Source: Myoxocephalus aenaeus
Taxonomy: Eukaryota; Chordata; Actinopteri; Perciformes; Cottidae
Assembly: GCA_038501785.1 (NCBI GenBank)
Contig: JBAMJR010000161.1
Span: forward strand, 4,713,001 to 4,777,000
Length of the DNA stretch: 64,000 nucleotides
Reading direction: 5' to 3'
The stretch's first letter is position 1, and each line of letters opens with the position of its first letter. The notes under the pieces were generated by a model. It made no database searches. It was not told the origin of the DNA and was given only the letters and a program-made list of their open reading frames with translations. Positions 9,701 through 20,213 of the stretch are shown piece after piece. The position numbers were made by a program, and so were the translations under genes.

Positions 9701-12685
9701 AGTCCCACACACGTCGGAACATCAAACGCCCCCGTGTCTGGGTTCATAATATTATCCGTAGTCGTGTCTGGGTTCATAATATTATCCGTAGTCGCACACA
9801 GCTCCGACTCCTCCGGGACGAGTGTCTGAATGAAGCCGCTTCCAGCGCTTCTTCAGCGGACCCGCAGTTTGATTCAGTGACGGCAGAACGGCGGTGATGC
9901 CGGGCGGAGCTTCTCAACGCTGATTGGCTTTCGCAACTCCGCGTCGGGCGAATTTTTCGCTGGCGATGAATTATTTCATCGCCAGCGAAAAAGCGAAAAA
10001 GCGGAGTTGCGAATATTCGCAACGCCATTTCGCCAGTATCGCGCCGCCCGGCGAAAAATCCGCTTTTTCGCAACCTAACGCGGCTGTGCATTGACTTAAC
10101 ATGTAATCTGGACGCGCGAATATTTCGCAACTCTTTTGGTGTGAACACGGCATCAGGCTACGGCGTAGGGGTCTGCGTCGACGCGTAAGCTACGGCGTAG
10201 GTACGCCGTCGACCTGACGGAGAAGCATGAATTAGGCGACACCAACACAAACACTTAAAGTAGTGGTTCTCAAACTTTTTCTGTAAATAACTTCATTTTG
10301 TGATTCCATCTTTGCTTTTATAAATAACAGAATAAAGAACATTGCAATCACTTTCAAGTAAATCAGATTGCTCCATCAGACATTTTTTTATTTTTAAATT
10401 GCAATCACTTAGAACAATGAAAATAAAGTTATATCTGTGCAAAAAAATAACTAATATTTAGTTACTACTAAATAGCTCATTGTGGAAAACAATAAGCTAT
10501 TTTTTTTTTTGCCAAACAAAACAGAATGAGTGAGATGTGAGCATCAGGTTGCATCAGTATTAGTGGAGCAGTGAGCCTCTACACATCTTTATAAACGGGG
10601 TTGTAGATTTGATACAATTCATGCTCAACGTCGATCTGAGATCTGTTTTCTGTTTTAAGAGACGCAGCAGCAGGAAGGACGTCACGGAGACTTCTGGCAA
10701 AGAGCCAAAAGTCGGCGAGTCGCTATGCGGATGCGCAAGCGTAACCTGTTAACGGCATAACGTAAACATTTACCCAAAAGTACAGGCTTTTCTCCATGTA
10801 TTTATTAATGACTTAGTTTTATGTCCGTGTACTTTGTACTTTTGTAATATGTGAAGCCAGCAGCTCATTGTTGGTACAAGACACGAGCACTTTGTCTCTT
10901 TCACCTGAGCAGGAGAGCTGCTTCGGTGCTCCTCACAGGAGAGCTGCTGTTGCCATCTTCACCCTGGGAGCGTTTAAAACGCAGATATAGGTCTGCTTTT
11001 CACGCGACATATTTTTTGACGCTCTCTGTCCGCTGCTGTGCGCTCAGCGCTCACCTGTCTGTGCGCTTCAGGGCGGAACTCCGCTGTGCGCGACGCAGAG
11101 CAGAGGAGAAGTGTTAACGCGACCATTTAGAGACCGAAATGACACGCTGTGTGTGGATAAGATCAATAAAATACGGCAAGTTTAGTTTGTTTAATAACAG
11201 AACAAGGTGTAGACCGGTTCTATAGGAAAGAGAAACTTAAATGACTACTTGTGATCTGGCACTATCGAGAAAATTACAGGGGGCCGGAGGTTTTTTTTCA
11301 GGGGGGCGCCCCCTATTCTAACGGTGGGGGAAACACTGAAGTGTAAGGAAAGTGTACTGTACTTTTCCACTCTGTTACTTTTGCTGCATAAGCCCTTTTG
11401 CCTGTCTTCAGGAAGCACCCCCATGGGTTGTTACAAGAAACTAATTGAGTACTACAAGATGGGCCAAATCTCATTCCAGTACGTCAAAACTTTCAACATG
11501 GATGAATATGTAGGTAAGTCGTTATCGTTCTTTCTCCACACATGTAAAGCATTGATGAATTGTGTAAAGCTGTGAACTTGCATAAGAAACTGCCATCAAA
11601 TCCTGTCTAGGACTTCCCAGAGATCATCCGGAGAGCTACCACTCCTTCATGTGGAACCACTTCTTCAAGCACATCGACATAAAAGCAGAAAACACGCACA
11701 TCTTAGATGGCAACGCTGCTGACCTGCAAGCAGAGTGTGCAGCCTTTGAGGAAAAGATAACAGCTGCAGGGGGGATCGAGCTCTTTGTCGGAGGTCAGCA
11801 GGTCACAGTGGTGATCGTGAATGTGGCATAACCAACTGCACATTTCAGATTTCACATTCTGGCATCAAGTGGCTTTGCAGCCATTGTTGAAGTATAGCGA
11901 CAGAAATTCAAAATACTCCTCTTGTCCCGTCAGGTATTGGACCAGATGGCCACATTGCCTTTAATGAGCCTGGTTCAAGCCTGGTGTCCAGGACCAGGGT
12001 GAAGACCCTGGCAAAGGACACTATCATGGCTAATGCTCGATTCTTTGATGGAGATCTGTCGAAGGTGCCCACCATGGCGCTGACAGTGGGAGTGGGCACA
12101 GTCATGGACGCAAAAGAGGTTAGAAGCTCAGATGATTTAACATACCATTGGTTATAAATGGCTATTTTCTGTCTGAATTTTGAGTTTGCAGTGACAGTGT
12201 ATTGCTCAACGACCTTGTTATCTTCCTGATGATAAAAAACAAACAAACATAAATTGCAGGTTGCTCTTGCTCAATCACATAGGCCACAGGTCACATTTTC
12301 AATTTCTTCTCAGGTCATGATTCTCATCACTGGAGCACACAAGGCGTTTGCTTTATACAAAGCTATAGAGGAAGGTGTGAATCACATGTGGACAGTGTCT
12401 GCTTTCCAGCAGCACCCGGAGACAGTTTTTGTCTGTGATGAAGACGCCACCCTGGAACTGCGGGTCAAAACTGTAAAGTACTTCAAAGGTGAGACTAAAT
12501 CACAAAGCCACAGTTGGTTGCAATTTATTAAAAGTGAAATATAGTAGTTTAAGCAGTTTGCCTTAAGGCTGAATATTTGCAATAAAATCACAGAAAATAT
12601 TCTAATTCTTGCTCTTTCCTTAGGGATGATGCATGTTCACAACAAGCTGGTGGAGCCACCTCCCTCCTTGTCAAAGAAGAACTGA
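6704..12685 (+). CDS. gnpda1: Glucosamine-6-phosphate deaminase (isomerase) 1
   Basis: Six coding exons: 6704-6827, 11412-11513, 11611-11793, 11934-12118, 12314-12488 and 12624-12685 (stop TGA 12683-12685), giving 276 residues. The enzyme converts glucosamine-6-phosphate to fructose-6-phosphate plus ammonia in the cytosol. The catalytic residues known from bacterial NagB fall at identical numbers: Asp72 in NMDEY, and Asp141, His143 and Glu148 in GPDGHIAFNE. The start MKLIILNDYDQASEWAAKYI matches the vertebrate family start. At 276 residues and with a short C-terminus (EPPPSLSKKN), the protein is as long as human GNPDA2 and shorter than human GNPDA1 (289). The neighbour ndfip1 matches the human GNPDA1 locus, so I call it gnpda1. 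Intron 1 (4.6 kb) is mostly transposon. Confidence 0.93.
7125..7726. mobile_element. TIR MITE copy 1 (3-bp TSD, Harbinger-like)
   Basis: A 602-bp element with TIRs beginning TGCCGTGTTCACACCAAAA; the match extends imperfectly to about 34 bp. It is flanked by TAA at 7122-7124 and 7727-7729. A 3-bp T-N-A target duplication fits PIF/Harbinger-type non-autonomous elements, but the superfamily is inferred from the TSD only. The interior holds several GCGAATATTCGC-like palindromes and no plausible gene. This copy lacks a 30-bp internal duplication that copies 2 and 3 share. Confidence 0.75.
7742..7779. repeat. Perfect 18-bp-arm palindrome
   Basis: The left arm CGTCAGGTCGACGGCGTA at 7742-7759 is followed by GG and then its exact reverse complement at 7762-7779. 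It sits inside a larger symmetry: ACGGCATAATTCA (7721-7733) pairs perfectly with TGAATTATGCCGT (7788-7800). An identical copy occurs 1,195 bp downstream at 8937-8974. Confidence 0.9.
8290..8921. mobile_element. TIR MITE copy 2
   Basis: A 632-bp copy of the same MITE. It carries a 30-bp direct duplication of GTGTCTGGGTTCATAATATT and following bases around 8540-8599. The left flank is TCA and the right flank TAA, so the two ends do not share a target duplication. This is expected if copy 2 is a recombinant between copies 1 and 3. Confidence 0.8.
9485..10152. mobile_element. TIR MITE copy 3
   Basis: A 668-bp copy flanked by TCA on both sides (9482-9484 and 10153-10155), an intact 3-bp target duplication different from that of copy 1. 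It carries the same 30-bp internal duplication as copy 2. It also has an extra ~39-bp hairpin insertion at 9953-9992 found in neither other copy. Confidence 0.8.
9953..9992. repeat. Perfect hairpin inserted in MITE copy 3
   Basis: The arm TTTTTCGCTGGCGATGAA (9953-9970), the loop TTAT and the exact complement (9975-9992) form a 40-bp hairpin. The corresponding positions of copies 1 and 2 have no such sequence. Confidence 0.85.
10237..11279. other. Interior of hAT-like element, non-coding
   Basis: AT-rich to about 10620, then more GC-rich. Open frames here (for example 10851-11117) resemble no protein I know and lie inside the transposon. No gene is supported. Confidence 0.55.
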
Positions 12686-12739
12686 GGATATATTATCCAA
12701 ACTTTGGTGATTCATGAAGCATTCTTTTCAAAACTTAAA

Positions 12740-13021
12740 AGGGACAGTTTAGCCCAAATTCAAAAATACATACCCCCCCCCCCCCCCCCCCCCCCTTTAT
12801 CCTTGAAGCTGTGCTATTCATTAATGGTTCCAACATGAATGATCTTGAGTAACCGGGTCATGATTTCTAGAATAAGACAATTTTTTGGGTCACTTTGAGC
12901 ACCATAAGTCGAGTGTCATATATACAAAACTAGGCAACTCACAACAAAACAATGTAGATTGATAAGTAGCACAACAGGTAATAGAAAATGTGTGTTTTTG
13001 ATTTTGGGATGTACTGTCCCT
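12740..13021. mobile_element. MITE-like repeat in gnpda1 3'UTR
   Basis: The left end reads AGGGACAGTTTAGCCCAAAT and the right end, ending at 13021, is its approximate inverted complement (TTTTGGGATGTACTGTCCCT). The interior contains GAGTAACCGGGTCATGATTT and related text that I recognise as a repeat found widely in teleost genomes. It contains a 23-bp C homopolymer at 12773-12795. It lies between the gnpda1 stop and the poly(A) signal and so is probably transcribed in the 3'UTR. Confidence 0.6.
12773..12795. repeat. Poly(C) tract
   Basis: A run of 23 C; length is likely to vary and may be misassembled. Confidence 0.9.
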
Positions 13022-13188
13022 GTAACACTCCAATGATTCCTTTTTTCTTCTGATGGAGATGGTGACCATCAACCAGTGCTTGGAGTTGACCTCAACTAAA
13101 TCTTCAAAATAATCAAGTGCTTATTGTGCAGGATATTCAGGTTTTCATGTGATTTTCCATACAGCTTTGCTTCTCGTTTGCTCTTTTT

Positions 13189-13194
13189 AATAAA
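13189..13194 (+). promoter_or_regulatory. gnpda1: gnpda1 poly(A) signal AATAAA
   Basis: A canonical AATAAA 504 bp after the gnpda1 stop, followed within 30 bp by GT/T-rich sequence. Confidence 0.6.
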
Positions 13195-13355
13195 GTGCAT
13201 TTGATTGTTAATCTTTGTGTCTCTGCGATTATGGATGGTGTGGTATTCAGTCTGTTTCTCATGTCACATGACAATACGGAACAACTAGTGTGGCTTTTAA
13301 GTACTCCTTGTACATGTTCATTTCCAGATCAGTACTAGAAGCAATGGCCCTTTAA

Positions 13356-13745
13356 ATTAAAACTAAGTACATTTACTCAGACAAGTACTATACCTATGTA
13401 CAATTTCAAGGTTCTTTTTAGTGGAGCGTTATGATTTTCTATTTCTTTCGGCTCTTCAAGCACACAGTATTGTCCCACTACATTTCAGAGGCAAATGTTG
13501 TTTTTACTCTACAACAATTATCTGACAGGTATAGTTTGAGATTACTTGACTGTGAAATATTTTATAAACAAATATGTGATCATCTCATACAATATGATGC
13601 GTTGTTCATGAATGAATTATCAAATAATAAATATATTTCTACACAGTGAGTTCTTTTTTTTATTACTTTTTATACTTCAAGTACAGATGTCTTACATTGA
13701 AGTACATTTAACTAATAATAAAGACTTTAATATATCACTTTTACT
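13356..13745. repeat. Interspersed teleost repeat (AAGTACATTTACTC type)
   Basis: Phrases such as AACTAAGTACATTTACTCAG, CCCACTACATTTCAGAGGCA and TTTTATACTTCAAGTACA are hallmarks of an abundant fish interspersed repeat rich in AAGTA/TACTT. Ends are approximate, and recognition is from memory of the family. Confidence 0.5.
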
Positions 13746-13789
13746 TGTGACTGACTGAAAGTTACAATGCTTTGGAACTTTTTAGGGAA

Positions 13790-14172
13790 TATTCCGACAG
13801 CACCTGAAGGCACCATAGGACAAATATGGCGAAGACATAACCCGCCCTCCTCTGACTCTGCTTACCCCGATGTTCTTACCCTAATCTTTACCAATCACAC
13901 GCCTCATGCCATTACCTATCCAATCAGAAGCAGAGTAGGGCAGGTCCTGCCGTCGCCATAGTATGAACCAATCAGAGGCCGAGTAGGGCGGGTCCTGACT
14001 TCGCCCTGGTAGCATCGTCCGGGCTTCAAGATCTTAGGGGATAAGGAAGGAGATGGCCGACTAGGAGGCAATCATACCATTGCTACTGAATTGGCGAGAT
14101 TCCTTTTACTCAACACATCTTCACAGTTGAAGTGGGACGAGGACGTTTCAAACAGTTTGCTCCTCTTCCACA
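13790..14172 (+). promoter_or_regulatory. ndfip1: Probable ndfip1 promoter and 5'UTR with CCAAT boxes
   Basis: Three CCAAT boxes in the same orientation lie at 13891-13895, 13920-13924 and 13968-13972. The last two belong to a direct duplication with a 48-bp spacing (13920-13957 and 13968-14005), including GAGTAGGGC(A/G)GGTCCTG. CCAAT followed by GC-rich elements fits an NF-Y/Sp1-type housekeeping promoter. The start site itself is not identifiable. Confidence 0.55.
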
Positions 14173-17100
14173 ATGGCAGAACAAAACGGCAACGTTAGAT
14201 ATCAAGAGGTACGTAACAGTTTGCTGGCACCGTAAAATGCCGTTAGCTCGCAGCTAACGCTAACGGCTGCCCTGTTAGCTAACAGTAACATTAGCTAGTC
14301 AACATTAGTCAATAAGAGGAAAACAACCAGCTCAACCGACATTTGTGAAGGGGCGGGCCCGAGTTAACCATACATATCTTCAGATTATATGACAACAGTT
14401 TCTCACACTGAAATAAAAACTATAAAGTGACTCATTTCTACACATATAATGTGAAGCCTGTGTGCCGCTTATTCATGTTAGCTAACTCATAACGTTAGCA
14501 AGTATTGGCTGTCAAAATCACGATTGCTGTGTAGTGTCACTTTGTCTAGCCTTGAACTAGACCATATTAACCGTCTACTCCACCTGACGGTGCCGTGTCA
14601 GTGTTGCCAGTAGCTCATACTCCAAACACGAGTACGGAACCTGCTCTTTTATTGACGTATATTAATGTTCAAATGATGTGAGATCAGGAGTGCACAGCTC
14701 ATAACAGCTGTGTAGTTCTGTTGATTGAACAGAGATTACTGTGTTGTCACTGATGGAAGAGTGCACCTTATTCTTTCTATTTAGATAAACTATTAATGTT
14801 TGCAGACATGTTTATTATAACCACTTGTTACACTGTATATTAAACACGTGCAGCATCAATTACACTGGTTACTTTCTTACTCATAGAGCAGCTGGCACAG
14901 TTTTAGGATGTTTCCCTAAAGCATAGTGTTCTTTTTTGGCAGAATTAAATCAACAAACAAGGCATATCCTCACATTGATGATGGGTTTCTGCTCATTGAC
15001 TTGCAACATTGTCTGTAATGCCTAATAAAATGAAATCTAACAAGGATAGCTACCACGCTACGAGCAGTATGGCAACAGTCTAACAAATGTCTGTTTCTTT
15101 GTCGTATCCAACAAGAAAAGGTTTTCCTAGATCTTGCCATTTAAGTTGTGTTGTCATTTATTAACATTTCTTCAGCTGGTGAATGAGGAGGAACCGTCCC
15201 TGCCATCCCAGGAGGATCCTGCCCAGGACGCACCTCCACCCTACAGCAGTATTGCTGCAGCAAATGCAGGTTAGGAACCTTCACATCTCCACTACACTCG
15301 GCCAATTAACTCGGAACAAACACAATTTAGAAGTGGGAGTAATATGGAAATCTATAAATACCCTTTCCACTACATACTGACTCTCTAAAGTCTTGCATCC
15401 AAAAGTAAGTATAAGAGTATGGAAGCACTGTGAAATTTGTCTCAGAAACAAAAGCAAAAGTAAACACCATAATAGTTAATTCCACAGTCACATTATTTTC
15501 CCGAAGTAACCAATAGCTATGGCTTGCATTTGAGCAGAACAAAGGCAAATCCTATTTGATCACAGCCTCAACCTGTATGGAGTATTTTAATGTTGTTTCA
15601 ACAACTGCTGCTGACTACCCCTTTAACAGGGCCTCACATTATGAGTTCATCATGTGTTTTGCATCCGGAATGTTGTAGTGCAAAGTAAAAACAGCCACCA
15701 GATAAATATGCAAACAAGGGTAAATATACAGTGTTCACCACTCAAATCTCACAAATGAATTAAGGTACCAATGCTTCATAACTTGTGAACTGAACTGAAG
15801 TACAGTACTCAATACATGTACATAGTTGGTTCAGTCTTGTGCTCTAGCTTGTCCAGCCTTGGAATGAATAATGTAGAGGGGGGAAAAGCTTTTGTGCAAG
15901 GCCTTTTAGAAAGGCCTGATGGTTGTAATCTCACTTCTTAAGAGGGCATAGGTCGACACATTGCATAAGTGGGTGTAGCTTTGAGCTCTTCTTGGGTGAG
16001 TATATTGATCTCATCCAATGCTGTCTGTGTTTGAACAACCCAAAGTTGAATTCTGGATATCTGCCAAATGACCCAAATAAAAAAGTCTTGGCTTATATGG
16101 GACAGAACATAAACAGTAATGGATACAGATACTACTGATGACTTTCTTCCTGCTGTAACTCATCCCTGGTCTGGTTTTATACTTCTCTGCTGCTGCTTTT
16201 CTTTTGGAAGGAAATTAAACTAGATTCTTATGTCAGCAATCAAACCTTCGTAACATCCGTTAACACAGTCAATATTGTATAGTTTCAGTTCTGCAGTTAT
16301 CAGCATTCTTGGATACAAATTTAATTGTTAGAATCAAAATCTTCTAATTTAAAAAAATAAATAAAAAAATGTAATTATCTATGACTGTTTATTTTTGTCT
16401 GTCGGTTAGTAGAGGTAACAGATACAAGCTGGTGATAAATATTTATTTTGCTTATGAATATGTGCCAAAATTAGAAAAGACATGTAGATGTTTTATCATT
16501 TGATACTACATTTGATATAAAATTCACACTTAACAGAGAATATGTCATCTAACTGTAATAAATATTATAATTATGCATGTACCTGGTCAGTTGATGACAG
16601 TTTCTCCTTATATCGTTACCAATTAGATGAAACCACTTTACAAAAACAATGTAAAGTTGTTCAAAGTGTAAAAAGTTAGGAATGTAGCTTAGATGGAAGC
16701 CCAATTTACATATTATGAGTCAACACGAAAGATCCTGAAGAGGATTTATTTTGTACAATGTCATCCGTGTATGCTCAGGATTTTATTAATCATATATTCA
16801 AAAAGAAATTGTTTTGATACAAGACCTGTACCTGGATGTAATGTAATTTGTGTGTTACCTCCGCAGCTTTCTTTGAATACAAGGAAGATGGAGGAAGATT
16901 TCCCAATCCTCCATCTTACAGTGTGGCCACCACTTTGCCCTCCTATGATGAAGCTGAGAGAAGCAAAGAAGAGGCAGTCATCCCCCTGGTCGCTGGAAGA
17001 GTCACGGTAGGTTGATAATTCTCAAACGTGTAGAAATATTCCTTTTCACTTTCGAATACAAGCAAAATATTTTTAAAAATGTACGCTAAAGACAAATTAT

Positions 17101-18240
17101 TGCAATGCATCTACACATTTCTTGCTGTTTATGCAGGAGGACGACTTTGTGGCCAGGGATGACTTTGAAGACGCTGACCAGCTGCGAATAGGAAATGACG
17201 GCATCTTCATGCTCACTTTCTTCAGTAAGAACTGAACTGTGTTTCAGCAGTCGACCTGTATACTGTCTTCTTTCTAAAAGAGTAAACTGACTTTCACTTT
17301 CACAAAGCCATCTTGTAATGAGACTAGTAATAGAAATCTCGTCACTGAACATGGAAAAGATGCACTTTACGTTCATTCTACATTTTTTTGTGTAGTTGCT
17401 CTTGAATAAAGGCCCTGGGACACCGCTTTCTAAATTGAATTTGGCATATTCGCAAAGGCTGTCACATGATGTGCTGCGGGCAAATGCCAGTGCACTCGCT
17501 GCATTAGTTTGTTTTCCAGCAAAGTATGAAGGAGGAGGAGAAGTTGGATGACTTAAAAAAACAAAAGACTTCTTGGATTTAAAAAATCTCCCAGTCTCTA
17601 TTGGTCATGCTTTTGAAAATAACTTGTTTATCATATTTTATCACCAGTGGCATTCCTCTTCAACTGGATCGGCTTCTTCTTGTCGTTCTGTTTGACCACA
17701 TCAGCCGCCGGCCGATATGGGGCCATCTCTGGCTTCGGTCTGTCCCTCATCAAATGGGTTCTCATTGTCAGGGTAAGAGCTATTTTGTGGATATTCACTG
17801 AAAACCAGTTTGGCTACTAGCTGTTTGATGTTGTGGAGGATTACCAGGTGTTTTCTGTGTTACTGTACAAAAAGGCTTGAACTCTGAAAATGGTCTCTGA
17901 TAGCTTTCAAGGATCACGTCTTGTGGGTTTGGTGCACAGCTTCTAACGGGTTGTTCTTCTTTCATGTCTTCCAGTTTTCCACCTACTTCCCTGGTTACTT
18001 TGATGGACAGTACTGGTTGTGGTGGGTGTTCCTGGCCGTAGGTAAGTGAGAGACATTACTTCATTTTTATTTCCCACAATTAACTTTTAGGTTATTGTCT
18101 TAAGTGGCATTATATCTTTCCTGTGCTCTGCAGGCTTCATGCTGTTCATCAGAGGCTTTGTTAACTACTCTCGAGTGCGTAAACTGGCTGATCCCACTTA
18201 TGCCACTCTTCCCCGAACGAGAGTCCTCTTCATCTATTAG
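14173..18240 (+). CDS. ndfip1: Nedd4 family-interacting protein 1
   Basis: Seven exons: 14173-14208, 15176-15269, 16867-17006, 17137-17224, 17648-17772, 17975-18041 and 18134-18240 (stop TAG 18238-18240), giving 218 residues against about 221 in human. The N-terminal cytoplasmic part carries PPxY-type ligands for WW domains: PPPY ending at residue 35, PPSY at 58-61 and LPSY at 67-70. Three hydrophobic segments follow (FMLTFFMAFLFNWIGFFLSF; YGAISGFGLSLIKWVLIV; WLWWVFLAVGFMLFIRGF). The C-terminus RTRVLFIY is the family end. It is a Golgi/endosomal membrane adaptor that recruits and activates Nedd4-type HECT ubiquitin ligases. The start is chosen because the next upstream frame is non-coding and the first exon splices in frame. 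Confidence 0.96.
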
Positions 18241-20213
18241 AGGTAAGGTGTATTGGCCACACTCATCATGGTTTGTCTTTGGAGACATTAACATTCACAC
18301 AGGCCTCCAGTTACAGTGAGTGATGGAAAATTACATTTCTGTAAAATGTATTTTAGCCAATACTAATAATTCTTGACAGGAAAATGACTCTGACCCTGAT
18401 GTTATGGTACACATGACATCATCATGATAACTTAAGTAGATAAATACAGGACATTAAATGGCTGAAGTTAAAGTATTGCCTTCATCTTGTCAGTTTGAGT
18501 TAACAACATGCATGTACACACACAGACATCACACATCCTTGAATATTAAAGCAATACTTCTGAAGTCCATTTCTAGACTTGATTTGTTCATTTTCCCCTC
18601 CCCTGAATCCAGGATATCGGATGTGGCAGAACTGGACGTGACCAACACAAGCAGTAACTCTGAAGTCTTTCAAATTTGACGTGAAGGCACTTAACCAGAA
18701 GTCAGCCAGACCAGTTGTAGGTGAAGACGACTCTCAATAAGATATTCAGGAATTATATCACTTGTTTTGTTTTGGAACTTTATTAATGGCAAAAGGTTAA
18801 CAGTAATATTCCCTTGATGTACTCATTAGTGGCGAATGTTAAGTGCTATTTACATCTGTCTATATTGTATAAGTAATGCCTTATATCATTTGATGGTAGC
18901 GTATGAGCATGCATCTGCCCTTAAAAAATAGGGAGCGTCTCACGTTGGTGACACTTGAAGCCAACAGGAGTCAATACAACAGGTAGGTTTTCCACAGCAT
19001 GCAACACTCTTTGTAATCTGCACTACTCATAGTTCTATTGTGACTACTATAGGCTGTATTTAGATACCACATACACTTAAAAAGCAAGCTTTCATTGGGC
19101 TGTAAATGCTGTTATACCACATATTTCACAAACCTGTTGGCTTTAAGTAGTGTTGCTCTTTTCTTTTTTTCCAAAAGGGGGCAGTGTTGTTTGCTGCTTT
19201 TAACTCGTGAGAAGGTCATAGTAAAACATACATGCTTGTGATTCAAACAGTGTCGGTAGAGCACATTAAAATAACATCATGTATCAGAACTTATGATTTG
19301 CCTGTTTAGATATATTGTTGTACATTAAATCCGGTAAACTACCATCCCTGGAAATGTAATTTAGGGTTCAAATATGATTTTGAGAGGATCCAGTGTAAGC
19401 TTTTCATAATAAACAAGCCAGAAACCAGATGACCGCAAATGACAAACCCAGCAGCCGGGAGGGATGCAGAGTTTTTGGACAGCGGCGGCAACCAAGAGGA
19501 TTTTTTTTCTGGCCGTGTGAGCACATTTTCTGGTTCATGTCCTCGAAAAGCTCAGTTAGATGTAACAGCCTGACCTTTCCATGGCTCGTCAGTGAGTCGC
19601 CGTCTCATTCGTTGTTGGTGGAAAAGCTCTGCCTTGGTCAACCGGGTTTCTGCTGTTAATGATCTCACGCAGACGTTTGGATCAAATTATGGAAGAGCAT
19701 AAAATTAACTCAAATTCCATTTTCAGGTAGGTTTTTGCCTTGAGATTTAATTGACAGACAGGAAAGGGATCTCTGTTTTAGTTTTTCTTTATTTTCTTTT
19801 TTGAAAATGATTAATACAGTGTAAGTTGTTAGCTATCTTGTGGGTATTAAAACTATATCAAAGAATGTTGTATGCAGGTGCACTTTTAGAAACATAGCCA
19901 ATAAAACCCAGAGGATGTTCCCATCATGGTTCTAAGTCACAGACATATAAAACAAGGAACGACTGACGCAGTGCTTTGTTTTGTATTCTGGAGGAAACGG
20001 CATGTCAGGATAATACAGTTTTTCATGATTTAACAACTGCTATCAATGGAAGGAGTTGATGTGGATTTTAGTCTTTTGCTTAATCAGTTTACTTCATTCT
20101 CCTGCCAAGGCTTTGATTAACACCCATTATGCTTATTTCTATGTGATGTAGAGCTACAACCTTGAGGTTTTGTGGTTATGAAACTGTACAGAAAACATTT
20201 AGTGTTAAATAAA
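18241..20213 (+). other. ndfip1: ndfip1 3'UTR with possible UTR intron
   Basis: No coding sequence. A consensus donor (AG followed by GTAAGG) starts at 18243, three bases after the stop, and an acceptor AG lies at 18611-18612, so a 3'UTR intron is possible. The next AATAAA in suitable context is at 20208-20213, which would make a ~2-kb 3'UTR. Confidence 0.45.
20208..20213 (+). promoter_or_regulatory. ndfip1: Candidate ndfip1 poly(A) signal
   Basis: AATAAA in AT-rich sequence, followed by a T-rich stretch from about 20239. Confidence 0.45.

Larger units (their letters stand above)
7125..10152. repeat. Tandem array, 1,195-bp period, 2.5 units
   Basis: Sequence from about 7727 to 8921 repeats almost perfectly at 8922 onward with an exact offset of 1,195 bp (for example 7731 matches 8926 and 8134 matches 9329). 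Each unit holds one arm of the second TIR repeat plus one MITE copy. MITE copy 1 (7125-7726) corresponds to copies 2 and 3 but is 30 bp shorter. The near identity between units points to a recent duplication. Confidence 0.9.
7727..10236. mobile_element. Second TIR repeat interrupted by the MITE
   Basis: TAATTCATGCTTCTCCGTCA begins at 7727 and continues as the left terminal repeat to about 7759. Its inverted complement occupies about 10202-10236 and ends GCATGAATTA. The interior left of the MITE insertion (about 7785-8289) is present twice because of the tandem duplication. The sequence after MITE copy 3 (10153-10236) is the right end. No coding capacity was recognised. Boundaries are approximate. 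Confidence 0.5.
7080..11338. mobile_element. Non-autonomous hAT-like element hosting a transposon nest, gnpda1 intron 1
   Basis: The left end reads CAGTGTTTCCCC at 7080 and the right end is its near inverted complement, GGGGGAAACACTG, ending at 11338. G-rich subterminal tracts follow at each end (7107-7115 and 11300-11306). CAGTGTTTCC-type ends are typical of vertebrate hAT elements. GAAGTG occurs next to both ends (7074-7079 and 11338-11343), but a clean 8-bp target duplication is not visible. No transposase reading frame was recognised, so the element is non-autonomous or decayed. It contains the smaller elements and the tandem array listed separately. Confidence 0.65.

Noticed and set aside
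7125..10152. CRISPR-like array
   Set aside because: The repeat unit is 1.2 kb, the repeats are transposon-derived and the DNA is a vertebrate intron. No short regularly spaced repeats with unique spacers occur anywhere in the window.
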